Below are positions 34,501-45,000 of a stretch of 64,000 nt of DNA, one piece after another. The DNA comes from Mycoplasma seminis (GTDB lineage: Bacteria; Bacillota_I; Bacilli_A; Mycoplasmatales; Metamycoplasmataceae): the NCBI RefSeq assembly GCF_030718845.1, contig NZ_CP132191.1, positions 620,001 through 684,000 on the forward strand. The letters run 5' to 3'. The notes below the pieces were generated by a model, which did no database searches, was not told where the DNA came from, and saw only the letters and a program-made list of their open reading frames with translations. The translations under genes and the position numbers were made by a program. Positions within the stretch are counted from its first letter, which is position 1. Every line of letters starts with the position of its first letter.

Positions 34501-36013
34501 TGACAGATAATAATTCTTCGTTTAAAGCATTTATTTCTCTCTTTTTATCTTGCTCAAAGGCTTTTATGTCTTTTTCACATTGAATTCTGTCAGATATTTT
34601 TTTGTTTATTTCGTCTTCAATTTGTTTGATTTTGGTATTTAAACCATTTATTCTTTTTTCAAAAGTTTTATTTATTTCATTAAATCATTTATCTTTTGGT
34701 TCATCTTTATTTTGTCTTTCTAAATTTATAGAAAAGGCATTGTCACCATTACCATCAGTTACAAATTCTGATGAGGCAGAAATAATAATATTATTGATTG
34801 GTCTACCATTTGTTTCAAAAGTTCGTTCAGTGATTAAATATAAATTTTTTCAAGATATTTTTGTTTTTTCTTCATCTTCTGAATCTAAACTAAAGCGATT
34901 ATCTTCAATTTTACTGTCATTAGGTATATAAATAATATTCCCTTCTGATATTTGTTTCATTTTATTTCTATCTTCTTCAGTCATTTTAGAAAATACATCT
35001 TTGTAATAATGTTGATATAAGATAGTATCATTTTCTGCTAATTCTGACATTTCAACTTTTTTCATATCCATTAAATCACCAAACCCAAAAAGAAAATCCT
35101 TTGGTGAAATTTCAGTATATTGCTGATAATCATCAGAATATAGAGAATGTTTATTAAGGTCTGCAGGTCTAAAATCTAATGATGAATTTTTAAAATTCAT
35201 AAATGTCGGATCTTCTGAAGATAAATCATAGAAATCAATGAATTCAACTCTTGATAATTTTAGTCTTCAAACACAATGTGATTCTAAGTTTAATTCTGTT
35301 ACTTGAATGTGTCTTCCTGTATAGCTAGCCTCAATTTCAAAAAATAATGAAACTGAATTGGTTTTTCAAACTGCATTATTAAGCCCAGTAACAGTTACAC
35401 AAAAATTCTTATAAACAGGTACTCATGAACTCGGTTTATCTATCAGTGTTTTTGTAAGTCATTTACGTTTGTTAGCATTATCTAATAGGGTAACCATAAA
35501 TTCTCTACAAGAACTTAAATCTTTTAAGAATTTTTCAAAATATTCATCAGCAACAATATCTGATACTTTATCAATGTCAAAGATTAAATCATTATTAAAT
35601 TCTAAGTTGTTCTTAATAATTTCTTTTAGAACAAAATTTTTATATGTAAGTTGATGTTGTTCAACATATTTTGAAGTTTGCATTTTTGCACTAGCTAGTT
35701 TAATTTTTTCATTTCAGTTAATTTTATTATTCTTATCTAAGAAATTTAGGATTAGCTTTTTTATTTTTGAAACATATCTTAATCCTCTATATTTCATATT
35801 ATTTCTGAATGAAAAAACACAACCATAACCATTCGCTATGATTTTGTTCCAAAATACCTTACTATTATTGTCGTTATGTATAAATATTGGATTATTATCC
35901 GGAGAGAAAATATTTAGTATGTTTAAATTATTTTCTTGCTCTGATATATATATATATATATAACACATTGTATTTATCAATTTATTTTGATTTTTCATTA
36001 AGTTAAATTGCAT
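31559..36013 (-). CDS. Large SF1 (Upf1/Dna2-like) helicase with long coiled-coil insert
   Basis: The product has 1,484 residues. An N-terminal region of about 400 residues has no recognised domain. A charged coiled coil occupies about 450-640. The helicase core shows motif I GPPGTGKTQT (about 779-788), motif Ia VVVTSSTHEAINNCMERF, motif II TIIDEVSKSAAPEL (about 1076-1089), motif III CGDYKQLPP (about 1102-1110), motif V DTIDNFQGREKDIIIVD (about 1381-1397) and motif VI RLNVAFSRPRDKL (about 1427-1439). This is the AAA_11/AAA_12 pattern of Upf1-type helicases, found in several defence loci. It is first in the four-gene operon; ggagg and a TATAAT box precede the start. Codons 17-23 lie in a (AT)9 tract that could switch the frame. 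Confidence 0.88.
35944..35962. repeat. (AT)9 dinucleotide tract in the 5' end of the helicase gene
   Basis: Nineteen bases of alternating A and T lie within coding sequence 51-70 bases after the start codon, giving the residues YIYIYI. Gain or loss of one unit would shift the frame and end translation early. Such tracts are classic slippage sites in mollicutes. Confidence 0.8.
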
Positions 36014-36321
36014 AAATTTTCCTCCGTATTTTTAACTTATAAAATTATATAAATATCTCTTTAAAATTAAATAAATTTATTCAGTTTTAAAGTTTAAAAT
36101 ATACACCTCTACTACATAGGGATAAAACTATTGAATAACTATTTTCTTATTAGTCTTATTTTGATAAAATTAAAAAGCATAAAAACAGCAGTTTATTATG
36201 ATTGGTAAATAAATTTAACGAGTCTTTATTGCAAGTAAGTTAGCTGCTTAACCGAAAACATTAAGTTAAACTTATCCAGTTAGAAATAAACCCTCTCAAT
36301 TATGCAGAAAGAGGAAAAACT
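36014..36321. promoter_or_regulatory. Divergent intergenic region: helicase operon promoter and rpsD leader
   Basis: On the left side, in minus sense, a tataat box (36044-36049) and ggagg (rc at 36021-36025) serve the helicase operon. On the right side, plus-sense promoter-like sequence (ttgaat at 36131, ttgataaaat at 36161) precedes an rpsD leader of 100 bases or more. In many bacteria S4 controls its own mRNA through such a leader, but no specific fold is evident. aaagagg lies ahead of rpsD. Confidence 0.5.
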
Positions 36322-36921
36322 ATGTCAAGATACACAGGACCTGTATTTAAAAAATCACGTCGTTTAGGATTTTCTATTCTTGAATCAGGAAAAGAATTTG
36401 CTAAAGGTAAGAAAAGAACTTACGCTCCAGGACAACACGGAAACAAAAGAGTAAAATTATCTGAATACGGATTACACTTATACGAAAAACAAAAAGTAAA
36501 ACACTTATATGGTGTTAATGAAAAACAACTTCAAAAAGTATTCCAAAAAGCTGTTAAAGCTAAAGGAATCACAGGGACAAACATGCTTCAATTATTAGAA
36601 ACACGTTTAGATAACTTAGTTTACAGAGCTGGATTTGCTACAACACGTAGACAAGCTCGTCAATTAGTTAACCACAACCACTTCGTGCTTAACGGACACA
36701 AAGCTAACATCCCTTCAATGGTTGTTTCAGTAGGATCAGAAATTACTCTTAAAGAAAAATCAAGAACAAACAAACAAATTTTAGAAGCTATGGAAGAACG
36801 TCAAGCATCAGCTTGATTAACAAGAAAAGACTTTACAGTTAAATTAGACCGTCTACCTGAAAGAAATGAACTTCACCCAGAAATCAAGGATGCATTAGTT
36901 GTTGAGTTCTACTCAAAATAG
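36322..36921 (+). CDS. rpsD: 30S ribosomal protein S4 (uS4)
   Basis: The 199-residue product is a full-length bacterial S4: [20 protein letters not shown] at the start, the [11 protein letters not shown] segment, the S4 RNA-binding domain ([30 protein letters not shown]), and the C-terminal [20 protein letters not shown]. It lacks the N-terminal Cys4 zinc site, as in many S4 proteins. S4 nucleates assembly of the 30S body. One TGA in the coding region is Trp. It lies 24 bases ahead of rpmE in the same direction. Confidence 0.98.
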
Positions 36922-36945
36922 TAACTAAGGCTAAGGAGAATTATT

Positions 36946-37155
36946 ATGAAAAAGAACATTCACCCAGAATACCACACAGTTGAAGCTACATGCTCAACAT
37001 GTCAAAAGAAATTCACATTCAAATCAGTTAGACCTAACTTCTCAGTAGACGTTTGTTCAGGTTGTCACCCTGTATACACAGGAACAAGAGCTCAAGTTAA
37101 AGCAACAGGTAGAATCGACAGATTCAACAGAAGACTTGAAAAAAAATCTAAATAA
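36946..37155 (+). CDS. rpmE: 50S ribosomal protein L31 (bL31), zinc-binding type
   Basis: The 69-residue product begins MKKNIHPEYHTVEATCSTCQ and has two Cys pairs (CSTC and CSGC), the zinc-binding form of L31, with the conserved DVCSGCHPVYTG segment and a basic end. aaggaga lies upstream of the start. It follows rpsD closely and ends just before a terminator, so it is probably the last gene of this unit. Confidence 0.97.
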   Translation: MKKNIHPEYHTVEATCSTCQKKFTFKSVRPNFSVDVCSGCHPVYTGTRAQVKATGRIDRFNRRLEKKSK

Positions 37156-37168
37156 TAAGTCAAAAAGA

Positions 37169-37198
37169 ACAGTAACTACAATGGTTACTGTTTTTATT
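37169..37198. terminator. Terminator between rpmE and uvrC, probably bidirectional
   Basis: acagtaac and gttactgt pair perfectly around tacaatg, with tttttattt to the right and (minus sense) cttttt to the left. The genes on both sides end here: rpmE at 37155 and, convergent, uvrC at 37194. Confidence 0.85.
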
Positions 37199-38930
37199 TG
37201 ACACAATAATTTTCATAAATAATTTTGGCTTTTTTCTCATCAATTACTTCAGCTAATTGTTGTAATGAAGCATTTTTAATTGCTTGATAAGTTTTAAAAT
37301 GTAATAATAATTTTTCTTCAGTTACTTTTCCAATTCCTTTAATTTGAGTTAATGAGTTATTTCTTGAATCAGCAGTATATTTTTTATTCATCATATTTTT
37401 AGCATAACGATCCACACTATATTGCATGTTAGCAAGTAAATTAAAAGCACTTTGAGATATTGGTAATATTTGATCTTGATCATTAATTAAATATTTAGTT
37501 TGGTGTTTTTCGTTTTTAACTAAGCCATAGACTTTAATATAATCAATTCCTTGTTCTTTTAGCGCATATAAAGCTTGCTGGATTTGCAGTATAAATCCAT
37601 CAACAATAAAAATAGTATTTTTATCTAGCATAAAAGCATTTCTTTGAATAAATTTAGCTATAGTTAAATACATTAACTCTAAATCTGAATGCTTATTCAT
37701 AGCTTCAAACTCTTGTGCATGGTTAAAATATGAACTTTTAGGATTAACTTGAAAACCATTTTCTCAACAAGTTGCTACCCCCACTGGAGCAGATAAAGCA
37801 AAATGCGAGTTATCAAAAATAAATATAGAACTAATTTTATTTCCATTATTTAGCAGCTTTTCTAATTCGCCTCAAGTTTGCTCTAACGTAGTGTTTTTAG
37901 CTTCTCACTCTTTATAATTAGTAGTTATTTTTGTTTTATTATTTAAATTAGCAAGTTCGACTACTTCTCTCATTACTCCAGCAATAGGGAATTGTACTTT
38001 TTGGGCTAATTTTGCGTTAGTAAATTCAATTTCATTATAGTTATAATCAAGCAAAATACTTTGCGGTATTTGATTATTTTCATAATAACTTTCTAGATAA
38101 TTAACAATAAATTCTTCAACTGGAATATTAAGTACATGGAACTGATTTTCATGTTCAATTTGCACTCCGTAACGATAAAATACTTTTTGAATTGAAACAG
38201 CATTATTTTGGGTTTCAAATGAAAAAACATCAATATCTTTATAAGATTTTAATTCAACAAGTTGTTGCTGCTTAATTTGATTTAAAACATTATACGCATC
38301 ACGATAAGTAGCGGCTAATTCAAAATTATAATTACTTGCAGCTGCATCCCGAAGCTGTATTAGTTTATTTAAAAATTCCATATCTTGAAATTTTAAAATA
38401 TCTACTACTTGATTAAATTTAAATTTTGACTCAGCATAAATTGGTTTAGCTATTCTTAAACCATTTTCATACATAAACATTCTTTGTAAGACATCCAGTA
38501 ATTCTTTAAAATGAGTATTAGATGGAAATGGTCCATAGTAAAAAGTATCTTTGCTATAAGGTGATAAGCGATATACTGAAGATATTTTTAATTCAGCATT
38601 TTTTGCTATTTGCACACAAATATAAGGATATCTTTTATCATCAGTGAGTTTTAAATTATAAGGTGGATTATATCGTGCAATATAATTCTTTTCTAATATT
38701 AAAGCTTCAGTCTCATTATTAGTGATAAAAAAATCAAAATCACTTACTTCTTGCATCATTTTAGAAGTTTTATAAGAATTAATTGAACCCTTTAAATATT
38801 GTTGTAATCTTTTATAAAGCCTTTTAGCTTTTCCAACATAAATAACTTCATTTTTTTCATTTTTTCATAAATAAACACCAGAAGCATTTGGTACATTATT
38901 AAGTTTTTCTTGTATTTTATCTAAATCCAT
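37194..38930 (-). CDS. uvrC: Excinuclease ABC subunit C
   Basis: The 578-residue product contains, in order, the GIY-YIG nuclease domain (GVYLWKNEKNEVIYVGKAKRL, residues about 20-40), the FITNNETEALILEKNYI segment, a UVR motif (about 190-225, YNFELAATYRDAYNVL), the RNase H-like C-terminal nuclease (IFIFDNSHFALS, FIVDGF) and a terminal helix-hairpin-helix (IKGIGKVTEEKLLLHF). It makes both incisions in nucleotide excision repair with UvrA and UvrB. Length is normal for the family. The ATG at 38930 is chosen by the family start. Several TGA codons are Trp. Confidence 0.95.
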
Positions 38931-39051
38931 ATAAAAATTTTACCTTATTGTAAGTAATAGTTTCATATTTTTAGCATTATTCAATTTAAAATTTTCTGAA
39001 TCATTGATTGATAAATAAGCCTTAGACATAGCTGTGAATATATAGAGTGTC

Positions 39052-39084
39052 AAAAATAACGCCCCGATTGCTCGGAACGCTATT
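39052..39084 (-). terminator. Terminator of the giant surface-protein gene
   Basis: Minus sense: aatagcgttccga and tcggggcgttatt pair with some G-U wobble around gcaa, followed by tttt. It begins seven bases after the stop of the giant reading frame. Confidence 0.75.
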
Positions 39085-39090
39085 AATTAA

Positions 39091-42000
39091 TTATTTCTTA
39101 ATTTTGAATACATATAAGAACATTGCACCAATTCATGATAATACACCAATTACTGTAAGACTTGCTCATAAGGCTGGATTACTTTGTCTTACGGCGTCAA
39201 TATTTGTTTTAATTGCGCTTTGGAACAACATGTCAGCTTCTTTATAAGCTGGTGAAGCTGCAAGTGATTTCATAGCAGCTACTTGGTCTTTAGTAAGTTT
39301 ATCTTCTGAAGCGAATACATCAAAGTATCCCGCTTTATTTACTGCTGTAAATAAGTCATTGAATTTTGGATAATTTGTAATATATCTGCTTGCAATTTGG
39401 TTGAATTGTTCTTTGTTTTTAGCTTCTTTAAGAAGTCTTGCAAGATCAATGGTATCTTGAATGTGTTGAGACATTTTAGCTGAACTGCTTGCAATTAGAT
39501 CTGAAAGTGAATCTTCAAATACATCATTTGCATGTGAATTATTTTGTGCTACTTGAGATAACATATCTCTTTGATGTTGTTTTGTGCTTTCAGCATTAAT
39601 ATCGCTATTTAAGTGTGTATTTAACATATCGTTTAATTGGGCAATACGTTGAACACTGTTAAATGAATTTTGAAGTTTATCTGCATAAGTTTCTTCAATT
39701 TGAGGTTTGATTTCATTTAACACATTAGCAATATTACTAATTCTGCTGCTTGTATCAAGATTTCTTGCTGGAAGCAAGCTTAAGATATCTTTAATTTCGC
39801 TTACAATTAATTGAGCTTTATCTTTAAGAGATTTAATTTGAGCTAAGATATCTTCTTTAACTTTATTTGCAGCCACAAAGCTTTCAGTAGTATTATATCT
39901 ATCCTTAGCTTGGCTTGTAGCATTTTTACTTAAGAATGAAGCATTCTTTTCAATTCAGTTAACAATTTCAGGAATTTGTTTTCCATTCTTATCAGTGAAT
40001 TTTTCTCCACTAAATTTATTAACTTCAGCTTGATATGTTGTCATATCTTTAAGTGCATTAGTTACTTTATTTAACATGTCTGAATTAATATTTACATGTT
40101 TATTGTAGCTTTCAACAAGAGCTTTAGCATCATTTGTAGCTTGTGTAAGTCTGTTTTGAAGTGCTGTAGGTGAGTTGATAAAGTTATTTGATTTAATTAC
40201 TTCAGCTACTTGTGGAAGTTTTTGAGTAATTTGATCAATGATTGTTTCAATCTTCTTATCAATTTCTTCACCATCTAAAGCATTTTTGGCTTTTTCAAGT
40301 GCAACTTTAAGTTCATCTACTTCACTAGCAAGGTTAGTTTTGTATACAGGACCACTTTCTTTCTTAATTAAAGCATTAGCTGTATTAAAGTTATCTAAGT
40401 AAGCTTTTTGTTTATCTGGTTCTGATAATGTAAATATCTTAGCTACAATAGGTGAAACTTTTAATTCCGCTGGAATGGTTTGGATATAATCAGCAAGTGC
40501 TTTCATTGAAGCATCAAGAGCTTTTGCTTTCTTTGTAATTTCATTTACTTCAGCAATACTGTTTGCAGCAACTACATCAGCTTTTAATTGAACTTTTTGA
40601 GCATTATTAATGTTTTGAAGTTTTTCAATTTCATTAATTGCATTTACTTTAGCATTGTAAAGTCTTTGTTTATCTGTTTGCTTGTCAATTTCCTTATCTG
40701 GAACATTAGGATCATCAGAAATTTTTCTTGAATCATCAGTTACAGGAGGAAGTCCTGGTACTGGTTTGCTTGGTTCGGGAGCTTTTTCAATTTCCTTATC
40801 AAGGTCATCCTTACGTTTTCTATCCTTAAGTTTATCTTTATCTTTTTCAAGATCATCTACAGGAGTATCTGGGTTTTTAAGATCTTTATCAACGTCATTA
40901 ATTGTATCTTTAAGTTTATCACTAGGATCTGGGTTTGTTTTCTTAAGATCATCGATTTCTTTTCTTAAATCATCAGTTACTTTATTGATTTCTTTCAAGA
41001 TTTCTGCAATAGTTCTCTTGAGGTTTTGGTCAGCTTCATCAATAGCAGGTTTTGTAGCATTTACATTAGCTGCAACTTCTTTAGCAGGATTTAAGTCTTT
41101 ATCAAGTTTATCTCTAAGTTTCTTAGATTTTTCACCAAGAAGTCTGTTTCTAAGTTTTTCAGCTTGCTTGATTGTATTTCTAAGGCTATTCTTATTAATT
41201 TCTTCTTCAAGGTTAATTCTTGCTGTTTTAAGTTGTTGTGTTGTAGCGCTGTTATCATCTACTATTTCTTTAGCTGCCTTAAGTCTATCTTTTAATCCAT
41301 CTGAAGGTTCTGCAATAGCTTCAGCAATCTTAATAACTTTTCTAAGTTTTTCACGTTCAAGTTTATTATCTGCATCTTTAATAAGCTTATCAATTACATC
41401 TGGATCAGGTTTCTTATCAGGATTGTAAGGAAGTTCAGGTTTAAGTTCATCAATTATTTTATCAATTGGGTCTTTATCCCCTGGTTTTACTTTATCATCA
41501 GGATTTGATCCCGGTTTATCCTTATCTCCATCACCAGGTTTTTCTTTATCACCTTGATCTGGGTTAGTTCCATCTCCAGGTTTTTCCTTGTCTCCATCAC
41601 TTGGTTTTTCTTTATCATCTGGATTTGTTCCTGGCTTATCTTTGTCACCTTGGTCTGGATTTGTTCCGTCTCCTGGTTTCTTATCATCAGGATTTGTTCC
41701 ATCATCAGGTTTTTCTTTATCACCTTGATCTGGTTTAGTTCCGTCTCCTGGATTTTCTTTATCATCAGGATTTGTTCCAGGTTTTTCCTTATCCTTGTCT
41801 CTGTCTTTATCTATTTCATCAATTTTATCGTAGATTGGTTTCTTCTTAATACCATCATCAATAATCTTGATTGCTTTATCAATATCATCATCGCTAGGAT
41901 CTGGATCTTTTAAGACTTCATCTACTGGATCAAGAACATTTTTCTTGAAGTCTGGATTTTTCTTAAGTTCTTCAGGAACTGTTTTAAGAGCGTCTCTAAT

Positions 42001-45000
42001 CGGTTCTTTTCTGAAGTCAACTGAAAGCTTAAATGTTACTTCAAGCACATCAATTACTTTAGTTGATGAATTTTCAGCTTTAGCTTGAGCAAGTAATTCT
42101 TGAGCTTTCTTAAGACTTGTAGCTAACTCAGTTGAAGGATTTTCTTTTGCAACCACTTTACTAATTAATGATTCAAGTTCATTGTTTACATCATCAATTA
42201 ATTTTTGAGCTTTAGTATTTGTTGCTTGTAAGTCTTTTAAAGCTTTATCAAGTTCTTGAGCTGATTGGCTTAAGTCTTCTAATGCAATAAGTTCATTTGC
42301 TTTAGCAGTTTGAGTTTCATAAGCTGAGAATGTTTGTGCTAATTCAGTTACTTGTGTTTCTTTGTGAGGAACAACTTTGTTTTCTGGGTTTGAAACTCTA
42401 ACTTTTAATGCATCAGCTTTAACTTTTGCTTCTTTAAGAAGTTTGATATTAGCATCAATTCCTTGAGCTAATTTAACTACTTTGAATAATTCTTCATAAT
42501 CATTTGCAGCATTAGCTTTTTCAATGAATTTAGCTTTTTGTGCTTCTGAAAGATTCTTAAGGTTTCTAATAGTTGTTAAAGCATTACTTAAGTTTGTTTC
42601 ACCATCTAATTTAACATTTGTTAAATCAGTTGTTAATTTAGTAATTTCGCTTGTAATAATTGAAGGATAATCAGCTTTTTTAGCTGTTTCAATATTTGTT
42701 ACAGCTGTATCATAACTTTCTTTAACACTTGGTGTAGCGTATTTGTAATTATTTGTTGCTTTAGTTACAGGAATTGTAACTTGAGCTTCTCTAAGAAGTT
42801 TCATAGCATCATTTAATTCAGTAGCATTTGCTTTGATTTGAACAATTACGCTTCCAGCTGTAGCTTGAGCTAATTTATCTTTAAGTTTTCCTTTTTGTGT
42901 ATCTGATAAGTAAGCAAGTTTACCAATAAAGTCCTCAACATCACTTGTTACTGTAGTTCCATCTAAAGCATTTTTGGCTTTTTCAAGTGCAACTTTAAGT
43001 TCATCTACTTCACTAGCAAGGTTAGTTTTGTATACAGGGCCACTTTCTTTCTTAATTAAAGCATTAGCTGTATTAAAGTTATCTAAGTAAGCTTTTTGTT
43101 TACCTGGTTCTGATAATGTAAATATCTTAGCTACAATAGGTGAAACTTTTAATTCTGCTGGAATGGTTTGGATGTAATCAGCAAGAGCTTTCATTGAAGC
43201 ATCAAGAGCTTTTGCTTTCTTTGTAACTTCATTTACTTCAGCAATACTGTTTGCATCTACTACATCAGCTATTAATTGAGCTTTTTGAGCATTATTAATG
43301 TTTTGAAGTTTTTCAATTTCATTAATTGCATTTACTTTAGCATTGTAAAGTCTTTGTTTATCTGTTTGCTTATCAATTTCCTTATCTGGAACATTAGGAT
43401 CATCAGAAATTTTTCTTGAATCATCAGTTACAGGAGGAAGATCTGGTACTGGTTTGCTTGGCTCAGGAGCTTTTTCAATTTCCTTATCAAGGTCATCCTT
43501 ACGTTTTCTGTCCTTAAGTTTATCTTTATCTTTTTCAAGGTCATCTACAGGTGTATCTGGGTTTTTAAGATCTTTGTCAACGTCATTAATTGTATCTTTA
43601 AGTTTATCACTAGGATCTGGGTTTGTTTTCTTAAGATCATCGATTTCTTTTCTTAAATCATCAGTTACTTTATTGATTTCTTTCAAGATTTCTGCAATAG
43701 TTCTCTTGAGGTTTTTATCAGCTTCATCAATAGCAGGTTTTGTAGCATTTACATTAGCAGCAACTTCTTTAGCAGGATTTAATTCTTTATCAAGTTTATC
43801 TCTAAGTTTCTTAGATTTTTCACCAAGAAGTCTGTTTCTAAGTTTTTCAGCTTGCTTGATTGTGTTTCTAAGAGAATTCTTATTAATTTCTTCTTCAAGG
43901 TTAATTCTTGCTGTTTTAAGTTGTTGTGTTGTAGTGCTGTTATCATTCACTATTTCTTTAGCTGCCTTAAGTCTATCTTTTAATCCATCTGAAGGTTCTG
44001 CAATAGCTTCAGCAATCTTAATAACTTTTCTAAGTTTTTCACGTTCAAGTTTATTATCTGCATCTTTAATAAGCTTATCTATCACATCTGGATCAGGTTT
44101 CTTATCAGGGTTGTAAGGAAGTTCAGGTTTAAGTTCATCAATTATTTTATCAATTGGGTCTTTATCGCCTGGTTTTTCTTTATCATCAGGATTTGTTCCT
44201 GGTTTATCCTTATCTCCATCACTTGGTTTTTCTTTGTCACCTTGATCTGGTTTAGTTCCGTCTCCAGGTTTTTCTTTATCATCAGGATTTGTTCCTGGTT
44301 TATCTTTGTCACCTTGGTCTGGATTTGTTCCGTCTCCTGGTTTCTTATCATCAGGATTTGTTCCATCTCCAGGTTTTTCTTTATCCTTGTCTCTATCTTT
44401 ATCGATTTCATCAATTTTATCGTAGATTGGTTTCTTCTTAATACCATCATCAATAATCTTGATTGCTTTATCAATATCATCATCGCTAGGATCTGGATCT
44501 TTTAGCACATCATCTACTGGATCAAGAACATTTTTCTTGAAGTCTGGATTTTTCTTAAGTTCATCAGGAATAGTTTTAAGGGCGTCTCTGATTGGTTCTT
44601 TTCTAAAGTCAACTGAAAGTTTAAATGTTACTTCAAGCACATCAATTACTTTAGTTGATGAATTTTCAACTTTAGCTTGAGCAAGTAATTCTTGAGCTTT
44701 CTTAAGACTTGCAGCTAATTCAGTTGAAGGATTTTCTTTTACAACTACTTTACTAATTAATGCTTCAAGTTCATTGTTTGCATCATCAATTAATTTTTGA
44801 GCTTTAGTATTTGTTATTTGTAAGTCTTTTACAGCTTTATCAAGTTCTTGAGCTGATTGACTTAAGTCTTCTAGCGCAATAAGTTCATTTGCTTTAACAG
44901 TTTGAGCTTCATAAGCTAAGAATGTTTGTGCTAATTCAGTTACTTGTGTTTCTTTGTGAGGAACAGCTTTGTTTTCTGGGTTTGAAACTCTAACTTTTAA

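Noticed and set aside
687-36013. Apparent gene fragmentation by many in-frame TGA codons
   Set aside because: TGA is Trp here: core genes rpsD and uvrC need it, and each chain of fragments keeps one frame with intact domains.
36180-36310. Possible tRNA or structured RNA in the rpsD leader
   Set aside because: No cloverleaf, T-loop or CCA-like end could be formed by eye; treated as a leader only.
41465-44400. Regularly spaced short repeats that could suggest a CRISPR array
   Set aside because: The units are in frame, encode KPGD-type peptides, and have no unique spacers of constant length.
40682-44680. Long Ser/Leu-rich open frames on the plus strand opposite the giant gene
   Set aside because: They mirror the low-complexity Lys/Asp/Glu repeats of the minus-strand gene, repeat in both halves of the duplication, and have no ribosome sites. 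Shadow frames.
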